A stretch of DNA of 64,000 nt from assembly GCA_038380435.1 (NCBI GenBank), contig JAWZYU010000025.1, positions 43,656,691-43,720,690 on the forward strand. Direction: 5' to 3'. The first letter of the stretch is position 1, and each line of letters begins with the position of its first letter. The position numbers and the translations under genes are program-made. This DNA comes from Ryuthela nishihirai. Taxonomy: Eukaryota > Arthropoda > Arachnida > Araneae > Heptathelidae. Positions 32,833 to 43,030 of this stretch are shown here, in pieces. The notes under the pieces were generated by a model that was not told the origin of the DNA, searched no databases, and worked only from the letters and a program-made list of their open reading frames with translations.

Positions 32833-33222
32833 GTTGGGTTGGGTTGTTTTACCTCTGAGCGGCACTTTTTTGCACACCATGGGCTAAATGGCCAGGTCAC
32901 ATGGACCCCGAAGGCTCAGAGAAGGTTGGGGGAGGGGACCCACTGGAACAGCTGTTGGGAGACAGATGGTAGCCTCCCGTCAAGGCCATCCAGCGTGTTC
33001 TTTAACGTGCACAGGGTATGGCTCTCCCGCACACGGGGCCATGGCTTAACGTCCCATCCGACGGACGGCGGCCTTTCCAAGCCCATCGGTGTCCCCTACT
33101 GACCGTGGGCAGGGCGGGGAAATTTGCGGAGATAAATCTCAACGCTGACCCAGCTGGGACTCGTATCTGGGAACTACAGATTACGAGCCTGGCGCGCTAC
33201 CGACTGAGCCACCCCTGCCCCA
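32833..33222 (-). mobile_element. SINE-A, full length
   Basis: TTTTTATCTCTTAA flanks both sides (ending 32,832; repeated at 33,230-33,243), with a T-run between head and right duplicate. The B box has one change (ACTCGTATC on this strand). Confidence 0.93.
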
Positions 33223-33439
33223 TTTTTTTTTTTTATCTCTTAACCTCCTCTGTAACCTCTTAGAATATCTCTCTCTGTCTGAGATTAAAGGAAAGAAAAT
33301 CATGAGATTTTACGAACAGTTTGAAACTTTACGATTATCATTTTTGATTTTATTAATCTTTTTATTAATATACAATAAATACGAAGTAGCATTACCATGG
33401 CGATCATTTATAACTACTTTATTTGTCACACGATAGGAG

Positions 33440-34062
33440 GAGAAGACTCAATTGCTAGCGCCCCAAGCACGTTATCTATAGTTCCCAGGTTTGAGTTTCA
33501 GCTGTGCTTGTGTTGAGATTTTCTTCCGCTAACCCCCACAGCCGTCCCGTGGCCGAGTGGTTAGCGCTACTGATCTACGGGACCTGGGTTCGAGCCCCGG
33601 GTAAGGCATGGATGTTCGTGTTGTTTTCTGCTGAGGTCCTGCCATCCTCTCAGATCTTCTACTGTGGCATATAAACTGATAGGTTCCTGTCAGACCTCTG
33701 TGGCAAGCAGCTGCTTGAGGGGGTATTTATTTATTTTTTTTAACCCCCACACTGCCCTATATTAGAAAGGGGATACCCATGTAGGCTCTATAACAACGAT
33801 ATATAAGTTGGTCTTATGGCTTCGAAAGACCGCCGTCCGTCGGATGGGATGTTAAGCCATCACCCAAGATACAAAGAGCGCCATACCCTGTGCACGTTAA
33901 AGAACACTAAATGATATTAAAGGGAGGCTTCCCTCTGTTCCTAACAACTGTCCAGTAGGATCCATTTCTTCAGCCTTCTCCGATGCATTGGGGTCCTTGT
34001 GACTTGCCCATTTAGTCCACTATGTGCACAATGTCTGAAATAGAGCAATCCAACCCCCAAGA
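33440..34062 (+). mobile_element. Ancient SINE-A relative, split by SINE-B
   Basis: Strongly diverged tRNA-like head (CTCAATTGCTAGCGCCCC, GGTTTGAGTTTCAGC), then ~200 bp interrupted by the SINE-B at 33,541-33,740. It resumes with GACCGCCGTCCGTCGGATGG and CCATACCCTGTGCACG, TTAAAGAACAC and ends AGAGCAATCCAACCCC. The middle is much better kept than the rest. Confidence 0.78.
33541..33740 (+). mobile_element. SINE-B nested in the ancient SINE
   Basis: The 11-bp duplication TAACCCCCACA is at 33,530-33,540 and 33,741-33,751. A deletion in the head removes 'gcgcttggc'. Confidence 0.94.
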
Positions 34063-34411
34063 AAGGAAAACAAATGAAGTCACATTGAAGAGAAATGCAC
34101 CAGGTTTACAGATGCCCGATATGGTGCCAGTGGTGACGCGATAGACTGCCCAAAGAATTTCAATTTTCTCCTACACACTGAGGAGCATATCAAGAGTTAC
34201 TTAGGCGATGGCGATAGTAAGAGTTCATTGATGGGTTGTGATAATGGTGGATGATAAACTGCACCTTTACTTAAACTCCACAAAAGCACGCGAGTGCGAT
34301 TAGGTCCAATGAACAAGGAAGACACTAAAGAGGACTCCCACAAGTCATCCCCTGGATGAGAATTAGTGATTTCGACAATCCCGCATTCGCCGCAGATAAA
34401 CAAGAGAAGGC
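34063..34411. other. Unassigned single-copy-looking DNA
   Basis: Moderate GC, no shared repeat. A minus frame of 68 codons (34,197-34,403; contains NSHPGDDLWESSLVSS) lies in it but has no family I recognise. Too short to call. Confidence 0.35.
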
Positions 34412-34420
34412 CATCTTGTT

Positions 34421-34808
34421 GGGTTGGGTTGTTTTACCTCTGAGCTGCACTTTTTTGCACACCATGGGTTAAATGGCCAGGTCACATGGACCCCGAAGGC
34501 TCAGAGAAGGTTGGGGGAGGGGACCCACTGGAACAGCTGTTGGGAGACAGATGGTAGCCTCCCGTCAAGGCCATCCAGCGTGTTCTTTAGCGTGCACAGG
34601 GTATGGCTCTCCCGCACCGGAGCCACGGCTTAACGTCCCATCCGACGGACGGCGGCCTTTCCAAGCCCATCGGTGTCCCCTACTGACCGTGGACAGGGCG
34701 GGGTGTTTTGAGGAGATAAATCTCAACGCTGACCCAGCTGGGACTCGAACCTGGGAACTACAGATTACGAGCCTGGCGCGCTACCGACTGAGCCACCCCC
34801 GCCCCATT
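34421..34808 (-). mobile_element. SINE-A, full length
   Basis: Duplication CATCTTGTT at 34,412-34,420 and 34,809-34,817; the SINE tail overlaps its last bases. Confidence 0.92.
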
Positions 34809-34817
34809 CATCTTGTT

Positions 34818-35238
34818 TAAAGAATTTTATTTCATTCTCATAGTCGTCAGCGAAAGTATACAGATACAGAATACCTTTAACTGCAGCTTTATGAAAAAAA
34901 AGTCATGCAAATTTTTGTACACGATAAAAAAAAGCAAAATTGATATATTTCTTTCCATTGCTTGTTATTTATTTTTCTTTCGTGTTGCAATAAAGAAGTT
35001 AAATAGTCTGAAGTTCTGAAACTACTTTTTAACTACTATGTATTTTTATCTCCCTGGAAGTATTATGAACAGTTTTATATCTCTAACATTTCTGGAATCT
35101 TTATGACTCTTCTCTCTGAACAGTTTGAAATCTTTTTGATGGTATTAATTTCTCTGGAAGAAGCTGTCTCAGTAGAGATTCGTATCTTTTTTGTTTTGTA
35201 GCAGAATTTTTTACGATAATTGATACTGGACTGAATCT
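34818..35238. other. No gene seen; decayed minisatellite at 35,040-35,165
   Basis: Lines such as ATCTCCCTGGAAGTATTATG, ATCTCTAACATTTCTGGAATC and TTCTCTCTGAACAGTTTGAAATC repeat loosely at ~31 bp, like the block at 28,560-28,741. Confidence 0.45.
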
Positions 35239-35250
35239 TTAGCACCACGT

Positions 35251-35640
35251 TGGGGCGGGGGTGGCTCAGTCGGTAGCGCGCCAGGCTCGTAATCTGTAGT
35301 TCCCAGGTTCGAGTCCCAGCTGGGTCAGCGTTGAGATTTATCTCAGCAAAATTCCCCGCCCTGCCCACGGTCAGTAGGGGACACCGATGGGCTTGGAAAG
35401 GCCGCCGTCCGTCGGATGGGACGCTAAGCCGTGGCCCCGTGTGCGGGAGAGCCATACCCTGTGCACGTTAACGAACACGCTGGATGGCCTTGACGGGAGG
35501 CTACCATCTGTCTCCCAACAGCTGTTCCAGTGGGTCCCCTCCCCCAACCTTCTCTGAGCCTTCGGGGTCCATGTGACCTGGCCATTTAGCCCATGGTGTG
35601 CAAAAAAGTGCAGCTCAGAGGTAAAACAACCCAACCCAAC
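35251..35640 (+). mobile_element. SINE-A, full length
   Basis: Duplication TTAGCACCACGT at 35,239-35,250 and 35,641-35,652. Confidence 0.95.
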
Positions 35641-35652
35641 TTAGCACCACGT

Positions 35653-36529
35653 CGAAGTTGGGACGGAATAGCTGAAAGTGAATGTAGATTTGCCTCAATG
35701 ACGTTTCTCGTTTCCACGAATATTTACTTAGAATTTAAGAAAAAAGGGAAAAGATATAGATTCCTAGAAAAACAGTTATAATTCCGTAATTATCGGATCT
35801 ATATTGTCAGAAGAAGTAAGTTTGATATTGTCTACTGGAAATCAGTCTCTTTCTTAGGTGAACGCTCCGTTGCCTTTAATGATTGGATAATCCGTGGTGC
35901 ACTTGTACATCCTGTAATAAACCACTTCGCGTTAAGTCCTAGAGACGAACTGGATTCTTTAAGCGTAAAGATCGTTTTATTTTCCTAAGGATTTCGTTTG
36001 TTGTGTTTTGTTCAGAGAAACACAGATTAGAGTGAATATTAAGGATTCAGTTGTGCATAAACTTTAACTTGTGATGCAAGAGAATTAATATTTTGCCGAT
36101 GATAACGAAGGACATTTGAGATAGTGTCACTGACAGACTTAAGTTCAATGCTATTTTATTTCCACTAAACAAATCGGAATCACCTTGAAAGGGCAAAGGT
36201 CAACTTCAGTGGCAATTTCTCTGGTTTCAGTTCGAGCTGTGCAAGAGCCGTGATCTTCAGCTACGTAAAAAGATCATCATTCCACTCAAAAAGATCACCA
36301 TGTGTCGCAAATAATCTCAATCCGTGGTTCTGTGCACCTAAAAGATTTAACCCTTGAAAGCAAAAAAAACATGAGATGGCTTGCTGGGAAGCTTTCATCG
36401 AGCATTGAGTTTAGCTTTGTCTCTCCTAAGCCCTGGAAACCTGTTGTGGCTTCACGAGTACAATTTTCTTTTTATAAATACTTTTCTACTTCCTCAGGAT
36501 CCGTTAACCAGTCCCATATTAACCCTTTG
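35653..36529. other. Unassigned DNA, no gene supported
   Basis: Mostly unique AT-rich sequence. A + frame of 78 codons (36,302-36,538) ends where LINE sequence begins and shows no domain. Confidence 0.4.
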
Positions 36530-37735
36530 AAAGCGTAAATGTTTCTTTCAATTTTAATGTTAGCCGGCAGAACATTAAATGTTTTGGAATCAAATAAACA
36601 TAATGTTTTTGGGTAATAGTTTTTTTAGATAAGGCATGGCTATTGATGCTGATGATAAACGTGAATATTTGGGAAGGACCTTAACTGTAGAATCATCCCA
36701 ATTTTGCTTATTATTTATTAGGTGATAAATATAAAATTTCCTAATTGGTAAGATATTTAACGTTTTATAAGATTTTATAAGTTTTTACACTGTCAAATTT
36801 CTTCTTTTTTAGCACATCTTAATATGTAATTTTGAGAACATTGTAGTGGTTTCCAATTTGTCTCATATAGACCTCCCCAAGATATAATGCCATATTTCAA
36901 ATAAGATTTTACTCATGAAATATATATATTTTTTTAACACTGACATTAATAAAATTCCTTATGTAATAAATCCATGAAACTATAATATTTGTTTTTAATT
37001 ATATTATTTATATGCGCTTTCCAAGAAAAATTTTTTTATCGAGGTAGACACCGAAATACCTAAAGCAGTCAACATCCTCAATAGCTGTTCATTTACAATG
37101 CATCTCATCCCAATTAAAATCATAATAAAAAAAGCTTATAGATAAAATTCTCCTTGCGATTTTCTTGCAATCTGATACTTCGCTTATATACTTCGATTTA
37201 GCAACGTAAAATAACTGGGTCTTTCAGAGCTTCAGAATTAAATCCAAATTTTTACATCTTAGCACAACACTTTTTAAGTTTAAGTTGCAAGACACTTTTA
37301 ACAAGGTAATGGTCAGATCCAATTTCAGCTCCCTTATATGACCTGGTTTTCCTAACGGAACTAGACCATTTACTGTTAATATATAATCAATCATATTTTT
37401 TTTCTTATGCAGCCCATCTGATGAAACTCACGTGTATTTATGTATAACTAATTTATTTCGAGTAAACAATTTTTTTATTTTCTTTAGATCATCATTTTTT
37501 TTCCATAATTAATTCTTCCGTTTTACCTGCATAAATAAAGATATATCATCAGCAAAGGTTATATTGCTTCCGTACAATTTTAAATCACAAAGGTCATTAA
37601 AATAAACCAAAAATAATACAGGACACAAAAAAATAATAAAAGATCCTTGATGAACACCAAAATTTATCTTAGCGTTAGAACTGTAACAATTTTTTATTTT
37701 CACCTTTGGGTTTCTGTCTTCCAGATAACTAGACA
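36530..37735 (-). mobile_element. CR1/Jockey-group LINE remnant, interrupted
   Basis: On the minus strand from right to left: GVHQGS...VLFLVYFNDL and FADDISLF (RT core, with FADD in the active-site position; 37,509-37,703), the foreign insert 37,205-37,447, then RYFGVYLDKK, KYGIISWGGLYETNWKPLQ with LR, and near 36,550 FNVLPANIKIERNIYAFKG. The order and spacing are those of the RT C-terminal half of Jockey/CR1-type LINEs. Many stops and frameshifts. Confidence 0.72.
37205..37447 (-). mobile_element. RTE-like LINE endonuclease fragment, inserted
   Basis: Matches the endonuclease region seen at 38,225-38,455 (AGCTTCAGAATTAAATCC, AAGTTGCAAGACACTTTTAAC, CTTATGCAGCCCATCTG). It sits between two halves of the CR1/Jockey-group remnant. 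It duplicates a part also present in the neighbouring copy at 37,740-39,556, which rules out simple continuity. Confidence 0.75.
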
Positions 37736-37739
37736 GCCT

Positions 37740-39556
37740 GAAATGCTTCCGTTCACCTAGCCATGACGGAATCCTCGCATTCTATAACCTTACCTTGTTT
37801 ATCCTTCAATCCTTTGTATATCTGACGTTTTCTACCACACAAAACATTAACTATCTGGTATAGCTCTCTGCTGTTGTGCTGTCTAACTGCTTCCTCGGGT
37901 TTGTCAACCAAGCCATCAAGCCAGAATTTCTTATCAGCTGTTCACTGATCCTTTACACGTTTATTAAGTTCTCTGTAATGCTTTCTATTAGGACTAGTAG
38001 GGTATTGATTAAGGACATTCCTGCAGTTCTCTCTTTCTGAAATAAGCTCAAGTACTTTTTCACTCAAATAATTCTGTCTCCTCTGCTCCTTTTTTCCTAA
38101 AAGAGTACTGTTAGTTTCCAAAAAAGCCTACTTAAAATGGCCCCATTCTTCCTCAACTTCAGTAGTAAGCAAACCATGACTGCCATAATCACTTAGTAAC
38201 CTATCATAGTAAGCTTTAGCTATAACTGAGTCGTTCAGAGCTTCAGAATTAAATCCAAATTTTTAAACCTTAGCACAACACTTCTTAGGTTTAAGTTGCA
38301 ATATACTTTTAACAAGGTAATGGTCAGATCCAATTTCAGCTCTCCTATATGCCCTGGTATTTCTAACAGAAGTAGCCCATTTGCTGTTAATTAATATATA
38401 ATCAATCATATTCTTATGCAGCCCATCTGGTGAAACCCATGTGTACTTATGTATGTCCCGGTGTTTGTAATAAGTGTCAGTTATTCTGAAACCATTGAGT
38501 TTACTTACCTGTAGGAGACGTTGCCCATTGCCATTGTAGCTACCAATACCAAAAGGGCCTATCACCCCTCACCAAAGGTCAGAGTCAGTACCAACTTTGG
38601 CATTGAAGTCATTTAGAACTAGGGTAATATTTCATTTCTTGACAGAATTCAAAATATCCTGAATTTGTCCGTAAAACCTATCCTTCTCATCCTCATCGGC
38701 ATCCTCAGTGGGGGCATAACAGCAGATAACATTCAAGTCTTTAACGCTTGTCTGAAATTTTTTCATTAATTCACTCATATCCTAGAAGAGCATCACTAGC
38801 TTGTCTGCTGAGAAGCAGACCCACGCCTTGGTGATGTTTATTGTCTTCCCTCCCTGAAAAGAGAAATTTAAGATTACTTTTAAGAATCTGACCTTTATCT
38901 GTCCATCTGATCTTTTGCAAGCCGAGAATATCTAAATTATAATGGTGGAATACTTGTGTGAGGATGTCAAGAGAATAATCTCTGTGCATAGTCCTCACAT
39001 TCCAACTACCTGTGGAGAGAGAATTGTTAGCGGGATGTTTAAAGAAACTATTTTTATTAAGAGAGAGAGAATGCCGACATTATCAAACAGCCCCCTAATC
39101 GCAGGCATGGGGTAAACTCTTGTTTCCCCCACTACTACATGCTGAAGGCATCTACTTTGGAAGACTTCCTCCAACGTAGATTTGACGATGGCCGTAGAAG
39201 CAAGCGATGGCCTCGGAGCAGGATTATCCACCAGCTGATAAAACGCATCCTGTGAATCTATTGATTTTGGTGCTATCAACTCACAAACAGAAAAAACCCA
39301 GCGGAAGATTCTTTCTCAACAGAAGCCTATCAGTTTAGAAAATTCAGGATCCATAATCAAGCTCAAAGCCATTATTCAATTCAGGTTAGGGTATATGGTC
39401 AGCACCAGGACCCTGTGTGATTGGCCACTATAGAAAAGAAAATGTAAGTAGCCATAGTAGTCCAGATCAGTTGGTCACACTGATATGGCAGTCCTCCCCT
39501 TCCATAAGAGAGTATCTCTTTTGAAAGGATTAACGGTCTGCAGCAGGAGAAGGCAT
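37740..39556 (-). mobile_element. RTE-like LINE, 5' half
   Basis: Covers the 5' UTR (TATGGTCAGCACCAGGACC near 39,394) through the endonuclease to the linker before the RT (37,740-38,260). The RT and the 3' end are missing. The 5' edge is capped by a SINE-A at 39,557. Confidence 0.87.
38225..39279 (-). pseudogene. RTE-like endonuclease, broken
   Basis: Segments: an N-terminal leader with MPAIRGLFDNVGILSL (to 38,995), ILGLQKIRWTDKGQIL (38,771-38,998), then IGPFGIGSYNGNGQRLLQVS to GSDHYLVKSILQ (38,263-38,565). Frameshifts separate them. The catalytic Glu of LQETRW is Lys here, as in the copy at 50,277-51,278. The histidine of GSDHY is kept. Confidence 0.82.
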
Positions 39557-39944
39557 GGTTGGGTTGGGTTGCTTTACCTCTGAGCGGCACTTTTTTGCAC
39601 ACCATGGGCTAAATGGCCAGGTCACATGGACCCCGAAGGCTCAGAGAAGGTTGGGGGAGGGGATCCACTGGAACAGCTGTTGGGAGACAGATGGTAGCCT
39701 CCCGTCAAGGCCATCCAGTATGTTCTTTAACGTGCACAGGGTATGGTTCTCCCGCACACGGGGCCACGGCTTAACGTCCCTTCCGACGGACGGCGGTCTT
39801 TCCAAGTCCATCGGTGTCGCCTTCCGTGGGAAGGGCGAGGAATTTTTGAGGAGATAAATCTCAACGCTGACCCAGCTGGGACTCGAACCTGGGAACTACA
39901 GATTACGGGCGCGCTACCGACTGAGCCACCCCCGCCCCCTGCAC
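39557..39944 (-). mobile_element. SINE-A, with deletions in the body and head
   Basis: Short duplication AAGGCAT at 39,550-39,556 and 39,945-39,951. The AGTAGGGGACACC area is rewritten, and 'gagcct' next to the anticodon is lost. Confidence 0.88.
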
Positions 39945-39951
39945 AAGGCAT

Positions 39952-40360
39952 ACCAAAAACTGTTTGCAGGCACTCCTTTACAAATTAGCCATCTTCCTAT
40001 TTCTGTCTTCCTATTTCTTTTCCTCTTTGACATTTGCATGTTTCTCGGTTTGTCGGTTTGTGGATTTGACCAAAGTTTATTCTAACAAATACTTCGAACG
40101 CGATGGAGAAACTTAATGATTTATATCTCAAATGAAAGCTTGTGACGCGGAGAGTGTCATAGACTATAAAAAAATGACCACCAATGCTTTCTTCCCCCAA
40201 AAAAGGGGAAATATGAAAACAATTCTTCCACTATATCTCCAGAATGCAAATGCCGGAAGTAACAAAGCTATGCGTCAAATGAATGCTTCTGAAGCGGGGA
40301 GTGTCATAGGCTATAAAAAATTGACTCCTCGTATTTTCTTCCGTAAAACGATTTTCTCGT
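39952..40360. repeat. Degenerate ~148-bp repeat flanking the 32-bp array
   Basis: ATCTCAAATGAAAGCTTGTGACG with GAGTGTCATAGACTATAAAA (from 40,126) recurs as GCGTCAAATGAATGCTTCTG with GAGTGTCATAGGCTATAAAA (from 40,274). Related lines continue beyond the array at about 41,776, 41,896 and 41,986. Confidence 0.7.
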
Positions 40361-41694
40361 AGTTCCTCCTGAGCACCTCCTTGCCACAGAGCAGTTCCTC
40401 CTGAGCACCTCCTTGCCACAGAGCAGTTCCTCCTGAGCACCTCCTTGCCACAGAGCAGTTCCTCCTGAGCACCTCCTTGTCACAGAGCAGTTCCTCCTGA
40501 GCACCTCCTTGTCACAGAGCAGTTCCTCCTGAGCACCTCCTTGCCACAGAGCAGTTCCTCCTGAGCACCTCCTTGTCACAGAGCAGTTCCTCCTGAGCAC
40601 CTCCTTGTCACAGAGCAGTTCCTCCTGAGCACCTCCTTGCCACAGAGCAGTTCCTCCTGAGCACCTCCTTGTCACAGAGCAGTTCCTCCTGAGCACCTCC
40701 TTGCCACAGAGCAGTTCCTCCTGAGCACCTCCTTGCCACAGAGCAGTTCCTCCTGAGCACCTCCTTGCCACAGAGCAGTTCCTCCTGAGCACCTCCTTGC
40801 CACAGAGCAGTTCCTCCTGAGCACCTCCTTGCCACAGAGCAGTTCCTCCTGAGCACCTCCTTGCCACAGAGCAGTTCCTCCTGAGCACCTCCTTGCCACA
40901 GAGCAGTTCCTCCTGAGCACCTCCTTGCCACAGAGCAGTTCCTCCTGAGCACCTCCTTGCCACAGAGCAGTTCCTCCTGAGCACCTCCTTGCCACAGAGC
41001 AGTTCCTCCTGAGCACCTCCTTGCCACAGAGCAGTTCCTCCTGAGCACCTCCTTGCCACAGAGCAGTTCCTCCTGAGCACCTCCTTGCCACAGAGCAGTT
41101 CCTCCTGAGCACCTCCTTGTCACAGAGCAGTTCCTCTTGAGCACCTCCTTGCCACAGAGCAGTTCCTCCTGAGCACCTCCTTGCCACAGAGCAGTTCCTC
41201 CTGAGCACCTCCTTGCCACAGAGCAGTTCCTCCTGAGCACCTCCTTGCCACAGAGCAGTTCCTCCTGAGCACCTCCTTGCCACAGAGCAGTTCCTCCTGA
41301 GCACCTCCTTGCCACAGAGCAGTTCCTCCTGAGCACCTCCTTGTCACAGAGCAGTTCCTCCTGAGCACCTCCTTGCCACAGAGCAGTTCCTCCTGAGCAC
41401 CTCCTCGTAACAGAGCAGTTCCTCCTGAGCACCTCCTTGTCACAGAGCAGTTCCTCCTGAGCACCTCCTTGCCACAGAGCAGTTCCTCCTGAGCACCTCC
41501 TTGCCACAGAGCAGTTCCTCCTGAGCACCTCCTTGCCACAGAGCAGTTCCTCCTGAGCACCTCCTTGTCACAGAGCAGTTCCTCCTGAGCACCTCCTTGC
41601 CACAGAGCAGTTCCTCCTGAGCACCTCCTTGCCACAGAGCAGTTCCTCCTGAGCACCTCCTTGTCACAGAGCAGTTCCTCCTGAGCACCTCCTG
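40361..41694. repeat. 32-bp minisatellite, about 41.7 copies
   Basis: Unit AGTTCCTCCTGAGCACC then TCCTTGCCACAGAGC. Nearly all variation is one C/T site (TTGCCACAG versus TTGTCACAG). Single changes occur at about 41,133 (CTTGAGC) and 41,405 (CTCGTAAC). Since 32 is not a multiple of 3, each minus frame cycles with a 96-bp period, giving several long overlapping frames that are not genes. Confidence 0.95.
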
Positions 41695-42047
41695 CCTTGG
41701 AAGAAATTTTTCTTCCAAAAAAAGAGAAATGTGAAAGTCGTTCTGCTACATCTTCTGAACGAGGGAAGACTACAGTTACGTGTCAAATAAAAGCTCATAC
41801 AATGACCGTCATAAACTATTTCGAATTTTGCCCCGTAGTATTTCCTCTGATAAAAGGGGGGCGAATTTTTCGCGAGGTTAGACTTTAACGAGTCATATCT
41901 GAAATTAAAGCTTGTGACGTCTCTAATGTCATGGGCTACCTCAAACACGACGCTAAAAGGGAGATAAAATGTGGTCGATGTTTATGAGTCATATGTCAAA
42001 TGAAAATTTTTGAAGGTAGATGCTTTAATAACAAAAAAATGAATTAA
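41695..42047. repeat. Degenerate repeat, right flank of the 32-bp array
   Basis: Holds the CATATCTGAAATTAAAGC and TGTCATGGGCTACCTC lines related to 40,126. The 32-bp array thus sits inside, or grew out of, this older repeat. Confidence 0.55.
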
Positions 42048-42158
42048 AATATTTAAAAAATATCTGTCTTGTTATTTGCATCCTGAAAAGTAGAAAAAAA
42101 AACAAAAGCATATCGGTGGTGCAATCAATCACTGAGTTCGTATTCGCTTCAAAGGAAG
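42048..42158 (+). repeat. Long inverted repeat, left arm
   Basis: ~111 bp (TATCTGTCTTGTTATTTGC, CTGAAAAGTAG, GGTGCAATCAATCACTGAG, TCGTATTCGCTTCAAAGG) that reappears reverse-complemented at 42,919-43,030 with about 90% identity by eye. Confidence 0.88.
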
Positions 42159-42201
42159 ATAGGCGCCGATTTACCTACAAAAGAAGATTACCGGTGCCCT
42201 T

Positions 42202-42906
42202 GTAGCGCCAGGCTCGTAATCTGCAGTTCCTAGGTTCGAGTCGCAGCTGGGTCAGCTTTGAGATTTATCTCCGCAAAATTCCCCGCCTTGCCCACGGTCA
42301 GTAGGGGACACCGATGGGCTTGGAAAGGCCGCCGTCAGTCGGATGGGACATTAAGCCGTGATCCCGTGTGCGGGAGAGACATACCCTGTGCACGTTAAAG
42401 AACACGCTGGATGGCCTTGACGGGAGGCTACCATCTGTCTCCCAACAGCTTGTTCCAGTGGGTCCCCTCCCCCAACCTTCTCTGAGTCTTCGGGGTCCTT
42501 GTGACCTGGCCACTTAGCCCATGGTGTGCAAAAAAGTGCCGCTCAGAGGTAAAACAACCCAACGTTAAAGAACACGCTGGATGGCCTTGACGGGAGGCTA
42601 CCATCTGTCTCCCAACAGCTGTTCCAGTGAGTCCCCTGCCCCAACCTTCTCTGAGCCTTCGGGGTCCATATGACCTGGCCATTTAGCCCATGGTGTGCAA
42701 AAAAAGTGCCACTCAGAGGTAAAACAACCCAACGTTAAAGAACACGCTGGATGGCCTTGACGGGAGGCTACCATCTGTCTCCCAACAGCTTGTTCCAGTG
42801 GGTCCCCTCCCCCAACCTTCTCTGAGTTTTCGGGGTCCTTGTGACCTGGCCATTTAGCCCATGGTGTGCAAAAAAGTGCCGCTCAGAGGTAAAACAACCC
42901 AACCCA
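42202..42906 (+). mobile_element. SINE-A with its 3' half triplicated
   Basis: 5'-truncated at the head (GCGCCAGGCTCG). After the first tail (AACAACCCAAC) the sequence jumps back to GTTAAAGAACACGCTGG twice, at 42,564 and 42,734, giving three 3' halves with a 170-bp period. One target duplication, ACCGGTGCCCTT, encloses the whole (42,190-42,201 and 42,907-42,918). Confidence 0.93.
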
Positions 42907-42918
42907 ACCGGTGCCCTT

Positions 42919-43030
42919 CTTTCCTTTGAAGTGAATACGAACTCAATGATTGATTGCACCATCGATATACTTTTGGTTTATTTTCTACTTTTCAGGGCGC
43001 AAATAACAAGATAGATATTTTTTAAATTTA
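42919..43030 (-). repeat. Long inverted repeat, right arm
   Basis: Reverse complement of 42,048-42,158. Without the SINE the two arms would be separated by only ~43 bp, so the ancestral object was a ~265-bp near-palindrome, possibly a foldback or MITE-type element. No target duplication is obvious outside the arms. Confidence 0.88.

Noticed and set aside
32839..33263. Recurring small proteins such as the CFTSERHFFAHHGLNGQV and PHTGPRLNVPSDGRRPF types
   Set aside because: These are translations of SINE-A in various frames and occur at nearly every copy.
36345..36540. piggyBac-like MITE from TTAACCC lines at 36,346 and 36,526
   Set aside because: Both lines are in the same orientation, and the second belongs to a LINE C-terminus (NIYAFKG on the minus strand).
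40361..41694. CRISPR-like array
   Set aside because: Units are contiguous with no unique spacers and the DNA is eukaryotic.
40304..41718. Several long Cys/Arg-rich frames on the minus strand
   Set aside because: They are frame shadows of the 32-bp minisatellite; every minus frame gives the same 32-residue cycle.
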